The translations under genes and the position numbers were made by a program. The notes beneath the pieces were generated by a model. The model was not told where the DNA came from. It did no database searches and saw only the letters and a list, made by a program, of their open reading frames with translations. A stretch of 60,751 nucleotides of DNA, from positions 1 through 60,751 of the forward strand of contig JAFGFN010000103.1 in assembly GCA_016931035.1 (NCBI GenBank), read 5' to 3'. Below, one piece after another: positions 42,158 to 50,598 of the stretch (position 1 is the stretch's first letter; each line of letters opens with the position of its first letter). This DNA is from Candidatus Sumerlaeota bacterium (GTDB taxonomy: Bacteria; Sumerlaeota; Sumerlaeia; UBA8349).

Positions 42158-43546
42158 ATGGCCGGATGGGCGCCGCTGGGCGAACTGCTCGAGACCGAGA
42201 TCCGGCAACGCGCCGAAGAAGGCTGCGTCGCCGACCCCGCTCCGTGGCTCGAACGTCTCCAGGCGGCGGACCCCGCCGATATCTGCGCGCTCGAGGGCCT
42301 CTACGACGAGCTGACCGCTCTCTCCCCCCCGGTCGATCTGCCCTATCGCGAACCCTCGGATATCGAGACCATCCACGAACTTCGCCCCAACGGCGTGCGC
42401 GAGATGACGTCCGCCCCCTCGGGACGAAACCTGTTCGAGAAGATCCTCGGCGGCTGGATCGGCCGATGCTGCGGATGCTCGCTCGGACGCCCGTTCCGCA
42501 TCGATCCGTTTCTGCGTCATCCGAAGAACCGGCAGCGTCACGAGATCCAGCGCTGGCTCGACGGCGCCGACGCCTGGCCGCTCGACCACTACGTTCCCGC
42601 GCAAAGCCGCGCGAGCGTCCGCGGCCTGCGGCTCGCCGGTCTCGAATCGACTCGCGAATCCATCAAGGCGATGGAGCCCGACGAAAACATCGACCCGATG
42701 CTCCTCGCGCTCGAAACCGTCGAGACCGCCGGACGCGATTTCTCGACCGCCGACGTCGCCCTCGCTTGGCTCGATCTTCTCCCCCTGGCCCACGCTGGCG
42801 CCGCGCAGGCTCAGGCGCTGGTCAATCTGTTCGCCGATCCCGTGTTCTTTCTCGCGAAGGCGTCCAGGGAAAGGCTCGAATCCATCGACTGGCATCGCGT
42901 CGCCACCCGCCGCAATCCGTGCCGCGAATGGAGCGAAGGCCGCGCGCGCGCCGACGTCTACGGCTATCTCGAACCCGGCCGACCCGAACGCGCCGCCGAA
43001 CGGGCCTGGCGCGACGCGCGGCTGACGCACGACAAGAACGGCCTCTACGCCGCGATGTTCACGGCCGCCCTCATCGGCGCGGCGTTCTGCGAACGCGACA
43101 CGTTCAACCTGATCGACATCGCACTCTCCGAGATTCCCTTGCACTGTCGGCTCTCCGCTGCGGTGCGCAAGACCCTCACCCTGTGCGACAAGTATATCGA
43201 CTGGCCCGACTGCTGGGACGAAACGATGGCGATCGCCCGTTCCTACGACGCGCTCCACGCGATCCCCAATCTCCTCGCCGTCGTCGTTGCGCTTTGGTAC
43301 GGCCAGGGCGATTTCGAGAAGTCGATCTGCATCGCCGCTTCGCAGGGACTCGACGCGGCTGCCAACGCCGCGACCGTCGGCTCGATACTCGGCGTCCTGT
43401 CCGGATCGCGCGCCCTGCCGGGCAAATGGGTCGCCCCTCTCCAGAACACCCTCAAGACCCACCTCCCCTCGCTCGCCCGCACCACGATCAGCGACGGCGC
43501 GCGACGGTGCTTCGCCCTCTTGGAAGAACACAAAGACCGGGGATGA
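42158..43546 (+). CDS. ADP-ribosylglycohydrolase-family protein with altered metal site
   Basis: A 462-residue protein of the ADP-ribosylglycohydrolase (DraG-like) family. Shared signatures are ILGGWIGRCCGCSLGRPF (about 96-113), YGYLEPGRPERAAERAWRDA (268-287) and THDKNGLYAAMFTAALIGAA (290-309). Family members remove ADP-ribose using two Mg2+ held by aspartates. Here the expected acidic clusters are changed: DENID at 175-179 and GLDAAANAATVG at 397-408 replace DDD-type and DTD-type motifs, so activity is doubtful. AAGGAG lies 7 nt before the ATG. Confidence 0.82.
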   Translation: MAGWAPLGELLETEIRQRAEEGCVADPAPWLERLQAADPADICALEGLYDELTALSPPVDLPYREPSDIETIHELRPNGVREMTSAPSGRNLFEKILGGWIGRCCGCSLGRPFRIDPFLRHPKNRQRHEIQRWLDGADAWPLDHYVPAQSRASVRGLRLAGLESTRESIKAMEPDENIDPMLLALETVETAGRDFSTADVALAWLDLLPLAHAGAAQAQALVNLFADPVFFLAKASRERLESIDWHRVATRRNPCREWSEGRARADVYGYLEPGRPERAAERAWRDARLTHDKNGLYAAMFTAALIGAAFCERDTFNLIDIALSEIPLHCRLSAAVRKTLTLCDKYIDWPDCWDETMAIARSYDALHAIPNLLAVVVALWYGQGDFEKSICIAASQGLDAAANAATVGSILGVLSGSRALPGKWVAPLQNTLKTHLPSLARTTISDGARRCFALLEEHKDRG

Positions 43547-43649
43547 AGACCGGCATTATAATTCATGAGACGGGTTCCTCCAACGCGCCACTGAGCAAGC
43601 CGTTCGCATAGATGCACTCATCAACCGCGTCAACTGAAGGAGATTGGTC

Positions 43650-43730
43650 ATGGCGATTGTTCACAGTATGTATCGCGAGGCGGGAAAGCCGGCCGTTGAC
43701 GAGAAGACCTGCACGCGGGGCGGCTCGTAG
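43650..43730 (+). pseudogene. 26-codon remnant, possibly of a ferredoxin-like gene
   Basis: A GGAG-preceded ATG opens a 26-residue frame (MAIVHSMYREAGKPAVDEKT, then CTRGGS) that ends in a stop. VDEKTCTRGG recalls the start of a [4Fe-4S] ferredoxin motif (DEKTCxxCG), with the second Cys replaced by Gly. It may be a truncated redox protein or a chance frame. Confidence 0.3.
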
Positions 43731-43770
43731 CGCAGCGCCGGGGTCATAGCGCCAGACTTACGAATTGCAC

Positions 43771-43912
43771 TCTAGAGCGTGTGTGAGAAGTTCCTGAGCG
43801 CTGAAGGCGCGGCTCCAGTGAAGCCCAGGGCGTCGCTCGCTACGCTCGCTTGCCTTGGGCTGTAATATGTCGCGCTTTCAGCGCTCAGAGCCTTCTCGCA
43901 AACGCTCTGAGA
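43771..43912. repeat. MITE-like nested inverted repeat
   Basis: Outer ~20-nt imperfect terminal inverted repeats, TCTAGAGCGTGTGTGAGAAG and the complement of CTTCTCGCAAACGCTCTGAG, enclose AGCGCTGAAGGCGCG/CGCGCTTTCAGCGCT and GCCCAGGGCG/CGCTTGCCTTGGGC. The whole unit is about 142 bp and has no coding capacity. The inner CCCAGGGCG motif recurs at 53300-53490. The remaining sequence 43913-44011 shows no gene. Confidence 0.75.
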
Positions 43913-44011
43913 TATTCGAATAAAGAAAGAATGCCGGAATCCCCTTGCGAGACCGAGAGTAGTGGGTAATGTGACGGGGCGCGCAAGTGCGGCAACGACA
44001 GGCGGATACGA

Positions 44012-44044
44012 CGAAGGCCCGAGACGGGTTGTCTCGGGCCTTCG
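44012..44044. terminator. GC-rich 13-bp hairpin
   Basis: CGAAGGCCCGAGA and TCTCGGGCCTTCG (13 bp, 7-nt loop) at 44012-44044. It lies about 80 bp downstream of the GIY-YIG gene but lacks a T-run on either strand, so its role as a terminator is uncertain. Confidence 0.4.
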
Positions 44045-44127
44045 CGTTAACCTATTGCGTCCGCAGTTACGCGGTGAATTTGTCTGGCTCCGGCGGCAGG
44101 ACTCCCTTCGCTTCGCTCAGGGCAAGC

Positions 44128-44367
44128 TCACCTGCCTTCTATCAAGGCGCGTTTCTTTTCGCGTCTCCAGCCCTTGATCTCGCGCTCGCGTCGTGCCGCC
44201 TGATGTTTGTCTTCGTGGGGCTCGGTGTAGAGGAGCCTGGCTCCGTGGGATTTCATCCGCTTCTCCAGATCCGTCGTGATGCCCGTGTAGAGCTGTCCGC
44301 GGCGGTCGCAGATGTAAACATACCACGCTCGCGTGGCGGTTCTGGCGGAGCCGATACTCATGCCCAT
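44128..44367 (-). CDS. GIY-YIG family nuclease
   Basis: A 79-residue single-domain protein with the GIY-YIG core as WYVYICDRRGQLYTGITTDL, the catalytic Arg region EKRMKSHGARLLY and HQAARREREIKGWRREKK, matching the small YhbQ/UvrC-like nuclease-fold proteins. Their role is mostly unknown (DNA repair is suggested for some). The N-terminal MGMSIGSARTATRA may be too long; a start nearer WYVYI would fit the family better. The gene sits just downstream of tRNA-Asn on the same strand. Confidence 0.8.
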   Translation of the reverse strand: MGMSIGSARTATRAWYVYICDRRGQLYTGITTDLEKRMKSHGARLLYTEPHEDKHQAARREREIKGWRREKKRALIEGR

Positions 44368-44399
44368 AATCTGTGTGGGAAAACCCGGTTTCCGATGGC

Positions 44400-44471
44400 T
44401 CCGGCGGCAGGACTCGAACCTGCAACCTGCGGATTAACAGTCCGTCGCGCTACCGATTGCGCCACGCCGGA
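44400..44471 (-). tRNA. tRNA-Asn (GTT anticodon)
   Basis: A 72-nt cloverleaf on the minus strand: acceptor TCCGGCG/CGCCGGA (7 bp), anticodon arm CGGACTGTTAATCCG with anticodon GTT, and T arm with GGTTCGAGTCC. The 3' CCA is not encoded. Adjacent to the GIY-YIG gene. Confidence 0.95.
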
Positions 44472-44600
44472 GCATTCGATCCCTCTTGAGCGCGGGGGAA
44501 CCACCCTCCTACGGCCACCCTATTCCGCGCGCAAGACCCAGCATAGTACGGGCGGTTCTAGGGAGATTCAAGTCTTTTTTCGGCGAGAGAAAGAGATTCG

Positions 44601-44765
44601 GAAGCAGGCTGAAGCCTGTACTCAAAACGTGTCCAGGATACGGTCTTGATCTTGCCTCAGGCTCGTCCAGAATGCAGGCTTCAGCCCTGCTTCGGACTCG
44701 TTCTGAGTACAGGCTTTAGCCTGCTCTGGACTCGTTTTGAGTACAGGCTTCAGCCTGCTTCGGTA
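44601..44765. repeat. Palindromic repeat, family A (three to four tandem units)
   Basis: Units CAGGCTGAAGCCTGTACTC, GCAGGCTTCAGCCCTGCTTC, GAGTACAGGCTTTAGCCTGC and GAGTACAGGCTTCAGCCTGC lie in a row between tRNA-Asn and pabBC. The last unit contains the stop codon of pabBC. Bases 44472-44600 show no gene. Confidence 0.85.
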
Positions 44766-46636
44766 TCGGGATGCGACTTTGAGATTCTCCTAGCAGTCCA
44801 GACCGGATTTCCGGTTTCGTCGAGAATCGAACCCACTTCCATTTCGGCGCGGACCGAGTTGCCCAGGACGACGCGTTCGGCCGAGACGAGATCGTCGCGG
44901 GTGAGGGAACGTTGGGTTGCGCGGCGGCGGCGCAGGAAATGCCGTCGCCAGACGCCGTCGAGGAGCCCGTCGCCCAGGGGCGGGGTGAACCATCGCCCGT
45001 CGATTTGGACGAAGAGATTCGTGAAACTGCCTTCGGTCAGTCGGTCCGCGCCGTTCGACAGGATCGCCTCGGCGCAGGCGTGTTTCTTCGCTTCGGCCAA
45101 CGCGGCGTCGTACGCGTCGCGGCGGCTGGTCTTGTGATAGACCAACGGATCTCCCTCGTCTGTTCGGACCGAAGAAAGAAGCGCCCGAATCGGAGGATGC
45201 AAATCCGTGAGCGGACGCGTCGCGACAGCGACGGTCCCATCGCGACCGAGGTCGATGCGAACGATTCGGTCGCGGTCAGTCGCGCGCGCGTCCTCGTCGG
45301 GCTTTCGGGCCACTTCTTCGAGGGTCGAAACGACGCGCGAACGGGGAAACCGCCATCCCCAATACCGCGCCGACCGGGCGAGACGCGCGAGATGCTCGCG
45401 GAGAAAGGTGTATGTTCCATCCGGATCGAGACGCAGAGTCTCGAAGAGGGTGAACTCGCGCGGCACGGAGGCGAGAAACCGGGTCTTGAGGACCGTTTCG
45501 GCCCATTCGCGCTCGGATTGCGAGCTCCAGGTGATGCCGCTGCCCACTCCGAGATCGCAATGCCCCGCACGATGGACCAGCGTGCGGATCGCAACGTTGA
45601 ACTCGAAATCCTTTCCCGGCCCGAGGCGGCCGATCGCCCCGCAGTACGGACCGCGCGGCTCGCGTTCGAGATCGCGGATGATCTGCATCGTGCGATGCTT
45701 GGGGGCGCCGGTGACCGATCCGCTCGGGAAGGCGGCACGGACGATCTCGAGGAATCCTGCGTCGGGGCGAACGCGTCCCTCGACGGTGCTGGTCATCTGG
45801 TGAACGGTCCCGAGCGTCTCGCACTCGAAGAGACGCGGGACGCGGACCGAGCCGACCGCGCACACGCGCCCGAGATCGTTGCGCATGAGATCGACGATCA
45901 TGACGTTCTCGGCGCGGTCCTTTTCGCTCGCGCGGAGACGGCGGCGCAGGGCCTCGTCGCGGGCCGAGCCCAGGCCGCGCGCGAGCGTCCCTTTCATGGG
46001 CCGCGCCGTCAGGCGGTCGCCGCGCCGCGACAAGAATAGCTCCGGGGAAAACGACAAGATCTGCGCCTCCCCCAGGTTGAGATAGGCTCCGTAGGCCACA
46101 GGGTGCGCCCGGCGGAGATGACGATAGAGATCGAACGGGTCCGCGCCACGCTCGAGATCGAACCGGTACTTACACGTCAGGTTAGCCTGATACGTATCGC
46201 CCGCCGCGATGAAATCGCGTACCCGCTCGACGCCGCGGATGTAGTCGTCGGGCGAGACGTTGAACGCGCCGCCGTGCATGGCGGGTGGAACGGGATTGGG
46301 CAGACACCGCCAATCGTCCTCGCGAAGGCGCGTCCCTCGATCGTAGACGCCAAACCACACAAGGGGGAGGTCGGACGCGGGCGGGGCCGTGGCGAGACCG
46401 AATGCGGCGCCGGCTTCATAGGAAAGAAAACCGGCCAGCGTCTTGCCTTGCTCGGCCAGGCGTTCGGCCCGCTGCAGGATCTCGACGACCTTGTCGGGCC
46501 GGTGCGCGACCAACATCTCTTCGGGAGCGCCGAAGAGTCGAGAGCGACGTCCCCCGCTGACGGCGGTCTGGTCGTCCAGAACGACGGCGCCCGTTGCGCG
46601 GGTCAGGGAAAGCAGGTTGAAGCGGGGCGGATGCAC
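44750..46636 (-). CDS. pabBC: Fused aminodeoxychorismate synthase component I / aminodeoxychorismate lyase
   Basis: A 628-residue fusion for p-aminobenzoate (folate) synthesis. Residues 1-385 are PabB-like, with AGDTYQANLT, FSPELFLSRRGD, RPMKGT, AENVMIVDLMRNDLGRV, PSGSVTGAPK and YCGAIG. Residues about 390-615 are a class IV PLP-type PabC-like lyase (FETLRLDPDGTYTFLREHLA, the PLP Lys probably in LVYHKTSRR, TEGSFTNLFVQ). The glutaminase PabA is not in the window. The extreme C-terminus (SKSHPDTEAG) is encoded by a family A repeat, which supplies the stop codon. Confidence 0.9.
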   Translation of the reverse strand: MHPPRFNLLSLTRATGAVVLDDQTAVSGGRRSRLFGAPEEMLVAHRPDKVVEILQRAERLAEQGKTLAGFLSYEAGAAFGLATAPPASDLPLVWFGVYDRGTRLREDDWRCLPNPVPPAMHGGAFNVSPDDYIRGVERVRDFIAAGDTYQANLTCKYRFDLERGADPFDLYRHLRRAHPVAYGAYLNLGEAQILSFSPELFLSRRGDRLTARPMKGTLARGLGSARDEALRRRLRASEKDRAENVMIVDLMRNDLGRVCAVGSVRVPRLFECETLGTVHQMTSTVEGRVRPDAGFLEIVRAAFPSGSVTGAPKHRTMQIIRDLEREPRGPYCGAIGRLGPGKDFEFNVAIRTLVHRAGHCDLGVGSGITWSSQSEREWAETVLKTRFLASVPREFTLFETLRLDPDGTYTFLREHLARLARSARYWGWRFPRSRVVSTLEEVARKPDEDARATDRDRIVRIDLGRDGTVAVATRPLTDLHPPIRALLSSVRTDEGDPLVYHKTSRRDAYDAALAEAKKHACAEAILSNGADRLTEGSFTNLFVQIDGRWFTPPLGDGLLDGVWRRHFLRRRRATQRSLTRDDLVSAERVVLGNSVRAEMEVGSILDETGNPVWTARRISKSHPDTEAG

Positions 46637-46851
46637 GTGAGTCTTCTCCGAATCGCGACCGGGGGTATCAAAACCGGTTTTTGGTCCCGGGTCAAGGGAG
46701 ATCGGTTCGAAGATCGGCTCGAAGAAAATCGTTGCGCATGTAGGTTTATATCCAGCATAGTCAACTAGTTGGAGCGCTCGCGATGTGGGCCGAGCGCACC
46801 CGACGGATGCACTGCGGGGTCCGTTGCGGGTTCCGGAAAGACGATGTTGCC

Positions 46852-47907
46852 ATGTTTCGCCCCGTTGTCGTGGGCCGTATCTTTTTCGTTCTTCTTTCCG
46901 CGGCGTGCGGCTATTGGCTCGCCCGGGGCAATGCCGCGTCGCCGACCCCTCAGGCCTATAGCGAGGCCATCAATACCGCCGTCGTCGCCTTCGTTCTCTC
47001 GCTTCTCATGGTGGTGTTCGAGTACAGCCTTCGCACGGTGTCCTACAAACGTCTGTTCCTCGCCTCCCTGGGTCTCTTGTTCGGGCTGGTGGTCTCGTTG
47101 ATGGTCTACGGGAGCATCCCGCCGTCGGTGATTCAGGACCCGCGCGCGGCGCGGATCGTGTGCAATTTCCTGTTCGGCTATCTGGGCATGATCATCGCCC
47201 TCAAGCACGCCGATCAGATCAACCTGTCGAGCCTGCGTTTCATCGTCGCGAACCCCGACGGGGCGCAGGCGAAAATCCTCGACACCAGCGTCATCATCGA
47301 CGGCCGCATCCGCGAGATGCTGCCGATGGGATTCGTTCCCGGCAACATCCTCGTGCCGACGTTCGTGATCGACGAGCTGCAGATGTTGGCCGATTCGAGC
47401 GACATGATCAAGCGCGGCAAGGGCCGGCGCGGACTCGGGATCCTCGAGGCGCTTCAACAGGAGTACTCGAGTCTCCAGGTGGTCGAGAAGAACTATCCGG
47501 ATCTGCCCGACGTCGACCGCAAGCTGCTCGAGATGGCGAAAGAGACGAACGCCCAGATCATCACCAACGACTTCAATCTTCAGAAAGTGGCGTCGCTCCA
47601 CAAGGTGCACGTCTTGAACTTGAACGAGCTGGCCGACATGCTCAAGCCGCCCGTCTTCGTCGGAGAAACATTCACGCTCAACATGATCCGCGAAGGCAAG
47701 GAAGCGGGCCAGGGGGTCGGCTATCTCGACGACGGAACGATGGTTGTCGTCGACGACGGACGGCAGTTCCTCAACCGCGAGATCGAAGTCGTCGTTACCA
47801 GCATCCTGCAAACGAACACGGGGCGCATGGTGTTCGCGCGGCCCTTGACGAATTCCGCCGCCGGCCAGCCCGTCGCGACGGGAAGCGGAAAGCGCGCATC
47901 CGCCTGA
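46852..47907 (+). CDS. PIN/TRAM-domain membrane-anchored protein (YacL family)
   Basis: A 351-residue protein: four hydrophobic segments at about 1-120, a PIN nuclease domain opening with ILDTSVIIDGRIREM (catalytic Asp residues), DELQMLADSSD and ITNDFNLQKVA, then a C-terminal TRAM RNA-binding domain (ETFTLNMIREGKEAGQGVGY, LNREIEVVVTSILQ). Commonly found upstream of ispD, as here. I prefer the ATG at 46852 because MFRPVVVGRIFFVLLS begins the first helix; the ATG at 46783 (GGAGCG 6 nt upstream) is an alternative. Confidence 0.88.
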   Translation: MFRPVVVGRIFFVLLSAACGYWLARGNAASPTPQAYSEAINTAVVAFVLSLLMVVFEYSLRTVSYKRLFLASLGLLFGLVVSLMVYGSIPPSVIQDPRAARIVCNFLFGYLGMIIALKHADQINLSSLRFIVANPDGAQAKILDTSVIIDGRIREMLPMGFVPGNILVPTFVIDELQMLADSSDMIKRGKGRRGLGILEALQQEYSSLQVVEKNYPDLPDVDRKLLEMAKETNAQIITNDFNLQKVASLHKVHVLNLNELADMLKPPVFVGETFTLNMIREGKEAGQGVGYLDDGTMVVVDDGRQFLNREIEVVVTSILQTNTGRMVFARPLTNSAAGQPVATGSGKRASA

Positions 47908-47937
47908 GCCTCACAGCCTCCGGCCGACAGAATCCTC

Positions 47938-48690
47938 ATGTCTTCGTCCGAATCCTCCTCGCGTAGGCCCGCCGACTCCTCCATCGGCGTCGTGATCGCG
48001 GCGGCCGGGTCGGGTCGCCGGGCGGTCGCGGGCGCAACCGACGCGGTCCCGAAGCAGTGGCTCCCTCTGGGCGGCATTCCCCTCGTAGCCCATGCGTTCA
48101 GGTTCTTCGACCGGTGGGAGGACGCCCGGCAGATCGTCCTCGCCCTCGACGCTCCGAGTCTTTCTCTCGCTGAACGGTTGCGATATCTCCAATCGCTCCA
48201 CGGAAAGACCGTGCGTGCGGTCGCCGGTGCGGGCGAGCGACAGGAATCGGTCTGGGCCGCGCTCCAGAGTCTCGACCCGGTTCCCGAGATCGTCATGGTC
48301 CACGATGCGGCGCGGCCCTTTCCGCCGCGCGAAGCGATCGCCCGCGGCGTGAGCGAGGCGCGCGAGTCGGGCGGCGCGATCCTCGCCGCGCGCCTGGTCG
48401 AAACGGTCAAACAGGCGAATGAACGGATGGAAGTGGTCGAAACGCTCGATCGCAACCGTCTCTGGCGCGCGCAGACGCCGCAGATCTTCCGAGGCAAGGA
48501 ACTCATCCGGGCCTATCGCGCCGTCGAGCGTCGGCTGGCCGAGTTCACCGACGACGCCGCGATCTTCGAAGCCGCTGGGGGAACGGTCCGCATCGTCGAG
48601 AGTCCCGAGAGTAACTTCAAGGTCACCCATCCCGAAGACTTCGCCCGCGCCGAGCGCATGTTGTCGTCGATGACGGCGGAGCCATCCTAA
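47938..48690 (+). CDS. ispD: 2-C-methyl-D-erythritol 4-phosphate cytidylyltransferase
   Basis: A 250-residue nucleotidyltransferase of the MEP pathway, which couples CTP to methylerythritol 4-phosphate. Motifs: VVIAAAGSGRRAVAG (CTP-binding loop), PKQWLPLGG, MVHDAARPF, AQTPQIF and the C-terminal FKVTHPEDFARAE. It starts 30 nt after the PIN/TRAM gene; ispF follows after one small membrane-protein gene. No strong ribosome-binding site is visible. Confidence 0.95.
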   Translation: MSSSESSSRRPADSSIGVVIAAAGSGRRAVAGATDAVPKQWLPLGGIPLVAHAFRFFDRWEDARQIVLALDAPSLSLAERLRYLQSLHGKTVRAVAGAGERQESVWAALQSLDPVPEIVMVHDAARPFPPREAIARGVSEARESGGAILAARLVETVKQANERMEVVETLDRNRLWRAQTPQIFRGKELIRAYRAVERRLAEFTDDAAIFEAAGGTVRIVESPESNFKVTHPEDFARAERMLSSMTAEPS

Positions 48691-48707
48691 GCGCAGGGAG
48701 TCTCCCG

Positions 48708-49070
48708 ATGGGAAATCTCTTCGAGGACTTCAGCATCGTAAGGAGCCTCGTCGGATTCGTCCTGCATCTCGCCGCGAACAGCCTTGCGCTGTGGTGGGTC
48801 GTGAAACGCGTGATGCGACACCCCCGCGCGAGCGAGATAACCTACTGGCGCTGCCTGGGGTGCGTCGTCATGCTCGACGTCCTCACTCTCGTGTCCGCGG
48901 TGTTTCTCCTGATCCCGGTGGCCGGGATCATTGTGGCGTTCATCATTTGGATCCGGTTCGGCGCGCAAGGAGTGCAGAACCTCTTCGGAATCGAGGACGG
49001 GGGAATCTACGTCTGTCTGCTCTACTTCCTCGTTTCGATGGGGGTCTTCGGGCTCGTCCGCCTGTTTTGA
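48708..49070 (+). CDS. Small integral membrane protein of unknown function
   Basis: A 120-residue protein with four predicted membrane helices (e.g. LVGFVLHLAANSLALWWVVK, VMLDVLTLVSAVFLLIPVAG, LLYFLVSMGVFGLVRLF). No family is recognised. GGGAG sits a few nt before the ATG. It is inserted between ispD and ispF, 17 bp after ispD, and is probably in the same transcript. Confidence 0.7.
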   Translation: MGNLFEDFSIVRSLVGFVLHLAANSLALWWVVKRVMRHPRASEITYWRCLGCVVMLDVLTLVSAVFLLIPVAGIIVAFIIWIRFGAQGVQNLFGIEDGGIYVCLLYFLVSMGVFGLVRLF

Positions 49071-49196
49071 CTCTCCTCCCAGCCGCCCTCGCCCCCCGGT
49101 GGCGCAAGCCTCGCGCGCGCGGGAAGGATTTGGCTGGACAGGATCGGCAAAGCGGCTTCAGAATAGGCTTCCCCGAGCCTAGGAGGCGCAGCGCCA

Positions 49197-49694
49197 GTGC
49201 AAACGATGAGAATCGGACACGGCTACGACATCCATCCATTCTGCCTGGGACGTCCTCTCGTTCTGGGGGGAGTCCGAATCCCCTATGCCAAGGGCCTGCA
49301 CGGTCACAGCGACGCCGACGTCCTCACCCACGCCATCTGCGACGCCATCTTGGGTGCGGCGGGACTGCGCGACATCGGGTTCCACTTTCCCGACGACGAT
49401 CCGGGATTCGAGAACATCGACAGCCTGAAACTCCTCGGTCGCGTCGTCGAGCTCGCCAAGGCCAAGGGTTACCGGGTCGAGAACGTCGACGCGACCGTCA
49501 TCGCCGAGAAACCCAAGCTGCAACCCCACATCGACGCCATGGAGGTCGCGTTGCACGGTGTTCTGGTTCTCAGCGGCGGCCCGGCCGCCGTCAACATCAA
49601 GGCCACGACGAGCGAGGGCCTGGGATTCATCGGCCGCGGCGAAGGGATCGCCGCCCACGCCGTGGCTCTCTTGTCCGCATCTCAGAACGACTGA
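49197..49694 (+). CDS. ispF: 2-C-methyl-D-erythritol 2,4-cyclodiphosphate synthase
   Basis: A 165-residue trimeric zinc enzyme of the MEP pathway. Motifs: MRIGHGYDIHPF (zinc ligands), HGHSDADVLTHAICDAILGA, LRDIGFHFPD and the C-terminal KATTSEGLGFIGRGEG. The GTG at 49197 has AGGAGG ten nt upstream; the ATG at 49206 gives the more typical N-terminus but lies 19 nt from it. Downstream bases 49695-49831 hold no gene. Confidence 0.94.
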   Translation: MQTMRIGHGYDIHPFCLGRPLVLGGVRIPYAKGLHGHSDADVLTHAICDAILGAAGLRDIGFHFPDDDPGFENIDSLKLLGRVVELAKAKGYRVENVDATVIAEKPKLQPHIDAMEVALHGVLVLSGGPAAVNIKATTSEGLGFIGRGEGIAAHAVALLSASQND

Positions 49695-49831
49695 TCCCAC
49701 ATAGTCCCCTTGGCCCGCCTTCAGGCTTTCTCTTCCTTCATCTTTCCCCCTCAGGCCCGCTTTTTTGTCCTTTAAACCTAATAACAAGAGCGGTTTACGC
49801 CATATAGGGGCCTCGGCTAGGTAAAATATAC

Positions 49832-49860
49832 TTGACTTAGAGTTAACAATAGCCGATATT
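49832..49860 (+). promoter_or_regulatory. Candidate promoter of the membrane-protein/HTH pair
   Basis: TTGACT at 49832-49837 and GATATT at 49855-49860 are 17 nt apart, in an AT-rich gap upstream of 49926. A nearby AGTTAACA may be part of an operator. The -10 box is weak. Confidence 0.4.
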
Positions 49861-49925
49861 GAGTTGTGTAAAGCGGATGTGAAGTCGTGTTCACCATACC
49901 AGAATACAGGACAGGAGGCACCACC

Positions 49926-50360
49926 ATGCATCCTCAAGAGAAGCAAGCCTGGTTCACGCTCATCGTGGGGCTGGCTACCGCAGCCGTATTTGCGCCCGCT
50001 CTGGGACTCTGTCTGTACTTCGACAAGCCCGTCACGGTGTCATTCGCCAGTTTCGCTCTTTTCGGACTGGCTGGCCTCACCCCGTTCATCGGACGGCGCG
50101 AGAGACGCGCCGGAAAAGTGGTCATGGACGAGCGCGATACCGAAATTGCGCGCGTCAGCACCTTGGCCGGCTATTCGATCTTCTGGGTTCTCTTCGTTTT
50201 CGCCGCGGTAGGCCCCATGTTGGTGATGGGCCCCAACGCCCCCATCTCGATTCGGGCGCACGACATCGCCACACCCGTCTTCCCCGCCATGTACGTGGTC
50301 TTCGTGGTCCGCGCACTTGTGATGGTCATTCTCTACAAGAAAGGCGCGGTCCATGAGTAA
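49926..50360 (+). CDS. Four-helix membrane protein co-transcribed with an HTH regulator
   Basis: A 144-residue protein with four membrane helices and a central cytoplasmic loop carrying MDERDTEIARVSTLAGY, a motif I associate with small DUF2178-type membrane proteins that are paired with XRE regulators. The ATG at 49926 follows AGGAGG at 49913-49918. Its 3' end overlaps the HTH gene by 8 nt. Function unknown. Confidence 0.75.
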   Translation: MHPQEKQAWFTLIVGLATAAVFAPALGLCLYFDKPVTVSFASFALFGLAGLTPFIGRRERRAGKVVMDERDTEIARVSTLAGYSIFWVLFVFAAVGPMLVMGPNAPISIRAHDIATPVFPAMYVVFVVRALVMVILYKKGAVHE

Positions 50361-50598
50361 GACGACCCCGATCCGGAACCGAATCCGCCGATTGCGTTTC
50401 GACCACAACGAGATGACCCAACAGGAAGTGGCCGACCGAGTAGGAGTCACGCGTCAGACGATCCTTGCCATCGAGGCCGGGAAATACAACCCCTCGCTTC
50501 TCGTCGCGCTCAAGATCGCCCGCGTCTTCGGCGCGAAGGTCGAAGATGTGTTCCACTTGGCGGACGAAGAGACCGAGTCTCGAAATCCGACGGAGTAG
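50353..50598 (+). CDS. XRE-family HTH transcriptional regulator
   Basis: An 81-residue protein consisting of one helix-turn-helix domain (MTQQEVADRVGVTRQTILAI, EAGKYNPSLLVALKIARVFG). Such short regulators normally accompany a small membrane protein, as here. It overlaps the upstream gene by 8 nt. It probably autoregulates the pair; no operator was identified with confidence. Confidence 0.88.
   Translation: MSKTTPIRNRIRRLRFDHNEMTQQEVADRVGVTRQTILAIEAGKYNPSLLVALKIARVFGAKVEDVFHLADEETESRNPTE

Noticed and set aside
41225..43531. A 768-codon frame antisense to plsC and the ADP-ribosylglycohydrolase gene
   Set aside because: Both plus-strand genes have strong motifs, and this frame also runs through an intergenic repeat.
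43913..44011. Possible rRNA or tRNA fragment
   Set aside because: No cloverleaf or conserved 5S/23S motif could be matched.
49695..49831. Terminator after ispF
   Set aside because: There is a T-run near 49769, but no convincing stem precedes it.
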